Shown: piece by piece, positions 46,822 to 55,286 of the stretch
How positions within the stretch are numbered: the stretch's first letter is position 1
Layout of the letters: the number at the start of each line of letters is the position of its first letter
Source of the DNA: Gnetum montanum
Lineage: Eukaryota; Streptophyta; Gnetopsida; Gnetales; Gnetaceae
Assembly (NCBI GenBank): GCA_015680685.1
Contig: MNCI01017954.1
Location: forward strand, 776,998-832,283
Reading direction: 5' to 3'
DNA: 55,286 nucleotides
The notes under the pieces: model-generated
What the model saw: only the letters and a program-made list of their open reading frames with translations
Database searches by the model: none
What the model was told of the DNA's origin: nothing
Program-made: the position numbers and the translations under genes

Positions 46822-47745
46822 TGATGAGTGGTGGAGTATCCAACACCCAACCATATAAGATACAAGTGTTCAAGCATGATCCTAGTTGAATTCCATGGAC
46901 AAGGCAATGTAATTATGCAAGTGATTAGTTAGAGTTTGCAATCGTTGTCTTTCCACATGAGCTAGTAATATCGATGTGTATCATTTAACTCATAGTGAGG
47001 CATATGATAATGATGTTCTATTGGCCATATTTCTCCTAGAAAACATGAAGTAAATGGAAAGTAAAGGTTGTAGTTTCTAAATCTAAGTAATAGTAAACAA
47101 AATCCAATATAGCTTATGTGATGAGCAACTAGTCCAAACCTTCCATTCACACCTTGGACTTCATGTAACTACTATTGGGATTACCAAGTACTACACTACT
47201 GGGTGTACTATGTGATAGTACTACTAGGTTACCAAGCAGTTACACCTAAGTGTTTGAGATTACTCATACTCATTTTGCTTAACAATAGGAATAGTAAAAT
47301 GCATAGAAAGTAAATCAATAACTCGAGAAAATAATAAACATTAAGCTAAGTAAATGTAGTAAAATTATTCTAACTATAAATAATAAAGACTAAGTGATGT
47401 TGTAATGATGTGAAGTAATCTTGATCTTTATTTGTGGTTATGAAATGTGTCCAAGTACATTCCACTTGAATAAAGACTCTTTTGAGTTACTAAACATCAT
47501 ACTACAAGCATATACTCCTAAGTGCTAAGTGCTAAAATTGAGAAAAGAAACTAACGTAATTTTGCTAAGTATGAAATGAAACTGTATGTGGACAATGTGC
47601 CTAAGTGTTGTATTTATAGGCATGCACACGTTTGCGATATTGAATACACAACATCGTATCTTATGTCCTGATATTAGGGATCCAATATCATGGCTCTAAT
47701 ATCAAATACTCGATATCGTGGCTAATGAGAAAACTTGATTTATTA
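46822..47745 (-). repeat. element F 5' LTR
   Basis: Plus-strand TGATGAGTGG...TGATTTATTA; homologous to 37474-38392. TATA box (reverse) at about 47611-47618 and GATATT/GATATC cluster at 47633-47725. Confidence 0.9.
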
Positions 47746-47941
47746 GCTTTTTTTTCTAGTTATAGAGCATCATGATTTGTAATGATTGTTAATAATTATT
47801 ATGTTGCCTTTAATCCAAAGAAGACTAGCTTGATTTAGAGTAAGTGCTTCAAGACTATATTAAGTTACTTGATAGTATCTCAAAATGAAGATGAAGGTAT
47901 TTTTCCTTTACAAATGATTATTCAAGGAATACTAGATACAT
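47746..47941 (+). other. continuation of the target DNA of E and F
   Basis: Right of F; joined to 29218 in the ancestral sequence. A frame with two stops runs on (VSQNEDEGIFPLQMIIQGIL) and could be further Helitron coding sequence, but no motif settles it. Confidence 0.35.
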
Positions 47942-48818
47942 TGATGAGCAATGGAGCAATCCAATACCTAACCATACAAGTCACGGGTGTTCACACATGA
48001 CCATATTGTAATCTGTGGATGAGGCAATGTAATTATGCAAGCAAGTAATTTAAGTTTGAGACTGTTGTCCTCCTACGTGAAGATAGTGAAGTCTATGTGT
48101 ATGGTTTGACTCATCGTGAGGTATATGATATTTGATGATATTTGGCCATTGTTTATCCTAGCAAACATGGTGGAATGAAGATAGTTTCTAAGTCTAAGTA
48201 AAATAGTAAATGAATCTATTCTATCCTATGGTGATGGATATTCATTCCTGATTTTTTATGCATGTCCTAGGCTTATGTAATCATTACTAGAATTACCAAG
48301 TACTTCGTTGTTGGGTGAACCAAACAATAATACTACTAGGCTAGCAAATGATCATACTTTATGCTCAAAATCAATCGTATCCATTTCGCATACTAACAAT
48401 AGTAAAAGTAAAGTGCATGGAATAGTAAAACATTAACTAGGAAAGCAGTAATTAGTAGTCTAAGTGAATATGGTAAACATTATTCTATGTAAAATAGTAA
48501 ACTAGGAGAATGCTACAATAGTATGAAATATCTTGATCTTTATTTCTAGTCACACTTGTGCCGAAGTACAAGATGTTTGAATAAACACTCTATTCACTAT
48601 ATCACACTACACTATGTGCATTCACACTTCTACGTACTTAAGACTAAATTCATGAAAATAAACTAAAAGATTTTTGTTACTATGGACTAAAACTTATTAT
48701 AGATTTTTGTGCCTAAGTGTTGTATTTGTAGGCTAGCATGCATCCCGCAATATCGCATATACAACAACATAGCTTTTTCTATGATATTGTAATTGCTTGT
48801 TAAAATTCAACTTTATCA
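47942..48818 (-). repeat. element G 3' LTR (minus strand)
   Basis: Plus-strand TGATGAGCAATG...CTTTATCA, same family as the A and F LTRs. The polypurine tract follows at 48819-48830 (reverse GTTGTGGGGGTA), so it is a 3' LTR with internal sequence to its right and not a solo LTR. Confidence 0.82.
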
Positions 48819-48960
48819 TACCCCCACAACTAACTAAAAACTCATCCTCGATTTTAAAAAAAATGAGGATAGAATACCTTACAAAATTGGGAGGTAGATT
48901 TACATGATAGACTTAACTATATACATGAATGTAAACCCAACACTTTGCAACCCAGTGATG
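48819..48960 (-). mobile_element. element G internal fragment
   Basis: Matches the F sequence just inside its 3' LTR (38393-38510): AATGAGGATAGA, TTACAAAATTGGGA and GTAGATTTACATGA. Homology fades at about 48960; the rest of G is missing. Confidence 0.65.
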
Positions 48961-49109
48961 CTTAACGTCTAGTAAGCTAGTAGTGGTTAGGGGATGCTCA
49001 AGATGTGCATAGAAGATGGGATCTGTTGCTTATGCTAGGGAGAGTTAAGAGATAGAATAGAAAAATTATAGATTACATAATTTTCAAATTATTACAATTT
49101 AAGAAAGAG
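48961..49109. other. breakpoint sequence between G and H
   Basis: No homology to either element could be recognised. Marks a deletion or rearrangement junction. Confidence 0.4.
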
Positions 49110-49340
49110 GTCTTAGAAGATAAATATAAAACCAATAAAAATCATTTGCCTCAATCTCACTTAACCATTGCATTAGAACATCACAAGTGAGGTTGGAAAG
49201 ATAACGACCATTCTAACATACGGTTTTGCTATCTAGAGTTTGGTGTATGCAAGTGCTTATAGTCTACAGAATTTGACTGAGTCCTATGTGAATGCCCATG
49301 ATTCATATGGTTGGGCATAGGGGTACCTCACCACTCATCA
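49110..49340 (+). repeat. element H 5' LTR, truncated on the left
   Basis: Matches the last 230 bp or so of the E LTR in reverse, for instance AATAAAAATCAT and GGGGTACCTCACCACTCATCA. The first 650 bp are missing. Confidence 0.8.
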
Positions 49341-49341
49341 T

Positions 49342-49359
49342 TGGTGTCATTTCCAAGGA
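49342..49359 (+). other. element H primer-binding site
   Basis: TGGTGTCATTTCCAAGGA, 12 of 18 to the Athila/Tat-type site, five of six differences transitions. Confidence 0.65.
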
Positions 49360-49526
49360 CTATTAATCTTACATGAGCTATCTAGCCTTAGCAAAATTAT
49401 CATTCACTTTGTTGGAATGGACCTAGGATAGTAAAATCTATGCACGCTAGGCTGTCTAAGTAAAGAGTAAGGCACACCAATTAGTGGATTATCTAACATC
49501 TAGAATTTCTTCTTCTCACAGGCAAG

Positions 49527-52015
49527 ATGGATCCAACCCACCAGTGTTGCAGGAATGTCAGGTGATATACATGCATCTGGATGAATATGTCCCCAACTTC
49601 ATCTTTATCCTACATTAGGATGAGCATCTGCACTAGTTGGACATGGAGGGTAACATCATATTACCTTTGGACTGATTGGTTCTTGGAATGCTACTTCAAA
49701 ATCTTACCAAACTAGGCATTTAGGACCATGGTGTGGAATACGTAATGGAGCATCATAACTACTAGGACTATTGTCCAATTGAGGCACAATGTGTACGAGA
49801 CTAGCAACAAGCAGAACAACACAAACACATGAGGGGAAATAGTTTAGTAACCCATTATTCTTACAAGAACTACATGATGATGAGGAACCTTTCATTCACA
49901 ATTCCCATTCAATCGAACCTACTCTGATGCATTAGATCATTCAGTCCATCATTCAAAGTAAGCAATCAAGAGACCAGGAACCCCAAGATGATGGAGGGTC
50001 ACACAAGAAAGATCATGGAAAAGGCAAGGATAGACATGAAGATCAGATTTATCATCAGAGTAGAGGAGGAGATTGACACTAGGGCAGTGGTGATTCCCCT
50101 CCCTCTTCTCCATCCTCTTACTCCACTCTATCTTCACCCAATTATGATTCCAATCACAACCATGGTATAAGGGATCAAGGTGACGATGATTGCAAGGGTC
50201 CAAGGGAATGACGTGATGAAAGGCATGACCAATCATGCGAGTCTTACTATCAAGAAAGGAGAGGTAGCCAAAATCATCATAAAAATCATGGCCATCAACA
50301 TGAATATGACTCAAATGAACCACTGTTGGCTACTTGAAGTATGTTCAATATAGCCAAGGTAGTTCAAATACCCAGTAGGCACTTGAAAGATAGTCGGATC
50401 AAGCTCATTGACATGAACAACATCCCCAAATTTGAAGAGGGATATAATTGTGATTCCCAGACTCACCTAAATGCATTTCATTGTGCATGCACCCTGTAGA
50501 ACATCAATAATGATTGGTAGAAACTTAAGCTATTCCCTCGCACACTTGTCAAAGAAGCAAAAATTTGGTACTAGTCTTTGGAGTTAAAATCAATTAGGAG
50601 ATGGAGTACGATGCTAGAAATTTTCTATGACAAGTATCAAACCTACTCTAGAGTGGCTAACTTGAGATGACAAATCCAAGGGTGGAAGCAAGGTGGTCAT
50701 TAACCCTTGGATGTAGGCATGAGTAGATACTACTCATTGTTACATTGATGCCCTGGTCATGGCTACTCTTAGCGGGCACAACTCTACCATATCATAGATG
50801 GGCTTCGCTTTGAAACCAAAAAGACTCTTGGCATTTATGCTCAAGGATGACTATTAAAGCTAAGGGCCCATAAACTGTAGTGCTTAATTGAGAAAGTGGC
50901 TAAAGAAGAGGGGGAGCTAAGAAAAAATGAAAGTGTAGAAGAGTATAATCAGGATCCTTCCATCCGAAAGAGGATAGTTTGATTTTGTGAAGATGAGGAA
51001 GAATCACCATTGGATGCAACGGTGAACCATAAAAATTTACCCCTACAAAATGTTTCTTTTGAAATATTGACCAAGGTTGATAAGATGTGGGACTCTTTGG
51101 ACAAAAAATTTGAAATTTTTTTGAAAATCATAGAGTCCAAAGAGTGAAGTAATGATCACAATTAGCATAGTAGAAAGGAACCTAAACATGCCTACCATAA
51201 AGGTAAGGGTAAAGTTGCTATAGCAGAATAGGTTGCATACTCTAATATAGAAGATGATGATGAGTGTGACATATGCCAATACGAACATCCTAAGGGGTGT
51301 TTTCCTATGGTGTTGCATATACAAGAGTCTAGGATGTATGCATTGAATCCTCGCTTGGCAAGAAGGCAAACACCCCAAAGATTGCCTTACCCACAAGGAA
51401 ATCCCAAGTAGTTCCACTAGCAACAAGGTTATTATCCAAGTGGAGCACCACCGTAACCTTATAAATATTTCCAACAATGACAGCATCCACAATCGTGGGG
51501 GGTGCCACCTCCAAGGCATCAGTACCCTTATCGACAACTAGACCCTTATGGGTACTATGTTCAACAACCAGTCTCCTCACAAGACTCTTCTAGTCATGCA
51601 ACTTTTCAAAATCATTACTAGCCCCCAGAATACTTCTAAACATAGTATTCATTACCTAAGGGGGAAAACCCACATCTCTACTATCCTCCATCACCTTCTT
51701 CTATTGTCCTTACTCATCAACACCCCACTCAACTACCTCCTACTCCACCTATGCAGGGGGAAATAGCACCATAGCCATAGCAACATAATGCTACGAGGGC
51801 TATCAACTTACAATCGGCTTCTCAGCCTAGTGGACTAGAAGTGAAATCATATAAATGTCCCTTTTTCCAACCTAATAATCCAAACATATCCTCACACACA
51901 CTTGTGGCTAGTGCCTCTGAACCTCCAATCACCTCCAACGTTCAACCCTTCGAGCAACCTTCAAACCAAACACCTCCTAAAATACAAACTGTCATGCTCA
52001 CACATGCTATGATGA
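49527..52015 (+). pseudogene. element H gag relic
   Basis: Possible ATG at 49527 just after TTCTTCTTCTCACAG, which looks like a splice acceptor and is also present in E. Capsid region: IKLIDMNNIPKFEEGYN (50401), LKLFPRTLVKEAKIWY (about 50525), KYQTYSRVANLR (50630), YYSLLH, then LAKEEGELRK-like KVAKEEGELRKNESVEEYNQ (about 50900). Zinc knuckle C-x2-C-x3-H-x3-C at 51265-51300, then ESRMYALNPRLARRQ and a Pro/Gln/Tyr-rich tail with PYRQLDPYGYYVQQP (about 51525-51570). Fewer stops than in A. Long minus-strand frames here are shadows. Confidence 0.75.
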
Positions 52016-52480
52016 ACTAGATAAAGGTAGGCCATATTATTTGAAAATTGACTGATCCAAGAAGCCCCCTCATCTATCTTCAAGTGGTAGGAAATGAGCC
52101 ATGAAAATATCTTTTGGATTTGGGGTCAAGTGTCAACTTGATTTCACATTATATGTACAAAACTTGGAACCTACACCTATTAAAAAAGAGCAATATTTAG
52201 CTTAAGTTGGAAGACTAATCCATTACTATTCCCTTAAGATTGGTAGAAGACATTATGACCACCATTTTTGGATCGTCCTATGCTATTGACTTCTTGGTCA
52301 TTTGTGTTGAGAATTGCAAGGGAAATTTTCCAATCATAATGAGAAGAGCCTGGCTTAGCATGACGGATGCACAATTATGACTCTAAGATCTTTCCCTTGA
52401 AATTTCAAAAGAAAATCCTTTTGAAAATATCAATAACAAGTGCATCTCATGCATCACATACAGTGACTCTGGGTGCAACT
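52016..52480 (+). pseudogene. element H aspartic protease
   Basis: YLLDLGSSVNLIS keeps the catalytic Asp (52117-52119) and the Gly (D-L-G-S). Then TWNLHLLKKSN, ITIPLRLVEDIMTTIFGSS, and NFPIIMRRAWLSMTDAQL (about 52330-52378, with the usual Gly of the MGRAWL motif changed to Arg). A few stops. Confidence 0.75.
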
Positions 52481-52969
52481 GTGTGTAGCAACTATCGTCC
52501 GCTAAGTGGACATCTATTCAAGCATGCAATAGGTGTGTCGAAGAATCACACATTCAACGATGCCTGTATGTAGCATCTACAAATCAAGAAGGCACCCAGC
52601 GGCTGACTGCTAACTCTAATAGCAGCGCTTTATGCATGGAACCATATGAGGGGCTTGTATGTGCCTATGTAGAGAGCATGGATGATTTGGAAAAGGTCCA
52701 TCAACAAGTCTCCAATATTGATAACTGTGATGATTGGGGAAAGTTATAGATCCCTAAAAGTTTTAAATAGGAGCCTTTGGAACTCAAATCCTTACTAGCT
52801 AATTTAGAATATGCATTTTTGTAGAATGGCAAGTTGGTAATAATCAATGCCACTAAGAAGAAATTGCTAAAGGTGGTGAAAAAATGGGAGGCCACTTTTG
52901 CATGGTCATACCATGAATTAATAGGAGTTGATCCCAAGGTATGCCAACATCAGGTTTATATTGACTACT
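52481..52969 (+). other. element H protease-RT linker
   Basis: Spacer with decayed coding sequence between protease and RT; LELKSLLANLEYAFL and GSYHELIGVDPKVCQH-like patterns (about 52780-52950) match the region ahead of RT in Athila/Tat polyproteins. Confidence 0.5.
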
Positions 52970-54250
52970 CCATGAAGTCATGACAACAACCACAAAGGTG
53001 GTTGAACCCCAAACTAAAGCAAGTAGTCAAGGATGAAATCAAGTAGTTGTTAAAAGCAAGGTTCATCTATTCCATTGCAAATAGCGAATGGGTTAGCCCA
53101 CTCATTATTGTACCAAGAAGGATGGAAAATGGAGGGTCTATATAGATTTTTGACTACTAAACATGGCTATCTTTAAGGATCACTTTCCGCTCCCATTTGT
53201 GGATCAAGTCTTGGATACCATTGCGGTGCATTTTTACTATAGCTTTTTGGATTATTATAGTGGCTATAACCAAATCCAAATCATACCTAAAGGCTAGGTT
53301 AAGACAACATTTACAAGTCCTTGGGGGACTTTCACATATAAGAAGATTCCCTTTGGCTTGTGCAATGCACCTATAACTTTCCAACACCTTGTCCTCAGTA
53401 TCTTCTAGTAATAATTTGGCAATGGGATAGAAGTCTTCATGGATGACTTCTCTACCTATGGAGCAACATTTGAACAAGCCTTGGACCACCTTGAGAAAGT
53501 TCTAAAAAGATGTGTGGAAACTAATCTATGCCTCAACTAGCAAAAGAGCCACTTAATGGTCCAAGACGGTAATATTCTAGGGCACCGAATTTCACAAGTA
53601 GGGATTAGTGTAGATCCTAAAAAAATTAGGGTCATCCAAGGAATCACCAGTCAACCAAGCACTATAAAAGATGTCTGGTCATTCCTTAGCCACACTAGTT
53701 ACTATCGATGCTTCATCAAAAATTTCTCAAAGATTGCCAAGTCCTTGGTGGAACTCACAAAGAAGGCTGCTTTGTTTGTCTAGACTAGGGAATGTGAATC
53801 TGCATTCCAAACACTTACATAGAAACTCATAGAAACTCCAATTCTACGGGAAATTGATTGGTCTAGACCCTTCCACATCATGATGGATGTATCTAACTAT
53901 GCATTGGGAGCTATGCTTACATAGTGGGATAACCAGAGACACCCATACTATATCCACTGTGCTAGCCATAGCATTGTGGGTGCTTAGCTCAACTACACAT
54001 TCATCGAAAAGAAATTAATGGTGGTGGTGTTTGCCTTGGAAAAATTTTGATACTATGTGCTTGGGTACAAGGTGTTTGTACATACTAACCACAGTGTCAT
54101 CCAGTTCCTAATGAAAAGATCAATGATGAGCCCCCGTATCATACAGTGGCTTGTGATTCTTTAGGAATTTGACCTCACTATGCAAGACAAGAAGGGAACT
54201 AAGAATGTGGTTGCTGACCATTTATCTTGGTTGCGATGGGATAACATAGA
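52970..54250 (+). pseudogene. element H reverse transcriptase and RNase H
   Basis: RT: LLKARFIYSIANSEWVSPLI (53050), FKDHFPLPFVDQVLD (53170), FLDYYSGYNQIQI (about 53245), TFTYKKIPFGLCNAP (about 53330), active-site EVFMDDFSTYGATFEQALDH (53430). Then NILGHRISQVGISVDPKKI and IKDVWSFLSHTSYYRCFIKN, a well-kept 75-codon frame at 53556-53783. RNase H: FHIMMDVSNYALGAML (about 53872), NYTFIEKKLMVVVFALEKF (about 53992), VVADHLSWLR (54210). Few stops; the RT catalytic Asp pair is intact. Confidence 0.87.
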
Positions 54251-55286
54251 AGAGGAGGAGCCACTCTCTGACTAATTTCCATATGAACTCCTCTTCACTG
54301 GAGTAATCGATAAGTAGATGCCCAAAGAATCACCTTGGTTCAGCCACATCCTTACCTATCTTACAACCCAAGAATTACCAAAGGAGTGGGATCATTAGCA
54401 GAAACAACAGTTTCTCCATAAGGCCAAGCACTTCATGGAAATCAACGGAAATCTTTATAAGGTGTGTGTAGATGGATTGGTTTAATGGTGTGTCCCTAAT
54501 GAAGATATAATGCATGTCCTTCAAGATGATCATGAGGGCCCTTATGGGAGCCACTATGCTAGACGACGCATGACCATTAAGATCTTGCTTGTAGGATATT
54601 ACTGGCCTACACTCTGTTGGGATGCACAATGGTTCATCCACTCCTATGAACGATGTTAGAGAAATGGTGAGATGACTGCACAAATGGAGGGACCTCAACA
54701 ATGGATCGAGCCACTGGAACCCTTTAATATTTGGGGCATCAACTTCATGGGTTCCATCATGTCCATGTCCAATGGGAAGGCGTACATCATCATCGCTATT
54801 AACTATTGCATGAAGTGGATAGAGGTGGTAGCCATCACCGACTATTACTCAAACACAGTTGCATAATTTGTTCAATAGCAAATCGTAAATAGGTTTGGAG
54901 TGCCACATGCACTCATCTCAAATAATGAAACTCATTTCATAGGCACCAATTTTCATAAACTCATGCAACACTTGGGGGTCGACCATAAATTTACAACACC
55001 TTATCACCCCCAAGCCAATGGGCAAGCCAAAGTCACCAATAAGGAAATTACCAAAATCCTCACTAGAACCATAAGTAAATATAGGAGGGACTGAAGCACA
55101 AAATTTAGTGATGTCCTCTAGGCCTATTGCTTCACATGAAAACTTCCTATAGGTTACTCTCCTTACAAGTTAGTGTACGAGAAGCTACCGAAACTTCTAG
55201 TCCAGGTAGAACTTTGAACATTATCTATGGCCAGTGACTTAGGTCTTGACTTTCTACTAGCACAACAAGAACAACTTATCAACTTG
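54251..55286 (+). pseudogene. element H integrase, Athila/Tat type, partial
   Basis: Zinc domain: HEGPYGSHYARRRMTIKILL (54530), then YERC where C..C is usual. Core: the three catalytic positions read Asn, Asn and Lys: FNIWGINFMGS (about 54724), HALISNNETHF (54903) and ANGQAKVTNKEI (about 55015), where relatives have WGIDFMG, ISDNGTHF and ANGQAEVTNREI. Downstream, PIGYSPYKLVYEKLPKL (about 55144) is the Athila/Tat signature. The window ends within the integrase C-terminal part. Without D, D and E the enzyme cannot act. Confidence 0.87.

Larger units (their letters stand above)
37474..47745 (-). mobile_element. element F: second copy of the non-autonomous gag-PR-ORF X family
   Basis: LTRs 46822-47745 (5') and 37474-38392 (3'); flanks GATTT (37469-37473) and GCTTT (47746-47750) are a target duplication with one change. 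At 10.27 kb and without nested insertions it is the cleanest example of the family: gag, protease, long non-coding stretch, ORF X, polypurine tract. RT, RNase H and integrase motifs are absent. Confidence 0.88.
49110..55286 (+). mobile_element. element H: Athila/Tat element, runs off the window
   Basis: Truncated 5' LTR, primer-binding site, gag, protease, RT, RNase H and integrase in one orientation. This is the most complete Athila/Tat coding set in the window; the end of pol and the 3' LTR lie outside. Confidence 0.85.

Noticed and set aside
47942-48818. Solo LTR
   Set aside because: A polypurine tract and F-like internal sequence follow it, so it is the 3' LTR of a truncated element.
51043-51580. 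Long minus-strand frames in element H
   Set aside because: Antisense shadows of gag; the plus strand has the shared zinc knuckle and tail motif.

Overview
The window looks like nuclear DNA of a seed plant, most likely a gymnosperm (conifer-like). That is inference, from AT-rich, CpG-poor sequence, very old nested LTR retrotransposons filling almost everything, and one short piece of a spliced host gene whose C-terminus matches plant MHF1/CENP-S. Nearly every retroelement frame carries stops and frameshifts. Many of the lost residues are C-to-T or G-to-A changes, as expected from long methylation-driven decay. Three N sites (14606-14613, 17225, 41708) mark assembly joins.

Layout. 1-3200: host sequence with the last two exons of an MHF1/CENP-S homologue (1621-1948, +). 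3250-3870: a long foldback and a minus-strand Ty1/copia reverse-transcriptase relic. 4703-26168: element A, a plus-strand LTR element (LTRs 910 and 914 bp, target duplication ACTGT/AATGT) with gag, protease and a large extra ORF ('ORF X') but no reverse transcriptase or integrase. A was later interrupted by a minus-strand solo LTR (10396-11304) and by element N (11611-21679, exact duplication TCACC), a Ty3 chromovirus with gag, protease, RT, RNase H, integrase and a chromodomain-like tail. N in turn carries about 4 kb of foreign sequence, including an intron-bearing minus-strand gene relic, minisatellites and a 5S rRNA-like stretch.

26169-29218: unassigned DNA with two tRNA-derived SINE-like fragments, then a Helitron Rep relic. 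Two minus-strand elements landed 19 bp apart just beyond this relic. E (29219-37454) has gag, PR, RT and RNase H but lacks the integrase core. F (37474-47745) is a second copy of the A type, again gag-PR-ORF X without RT or IN. Next come a minus-strand 3' LTR (G, 47942-48818), a breakpoint, and a plus-strand element H with a truncated 5' LTR followed by gag, PR, RT, RNase H and integrase that runs off the window end.

A, E, F, G, H and the solo LTR share LTR ends (TGATAAATC...CTCATCA), and A, E, F and H share a primer-binding site of the Athila/Tat type (TGGCGCCGTTGCCGGGGA in living relatives). The integrase of H is of the Athila/Tat kind. The simplest reading is one clan with autonomous members (E/H-like) and a non-autonomous branch (A/F) that lost RT and IN before it spread and kept or gained a coiled-coil ORF X of about 918 codons, possibly with its own internal promoter. 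F also preserves the empty versions of both insertion sites in A, so the order of events can be read from the window alone. No bacterial, organellar or CRISPR features were seen.
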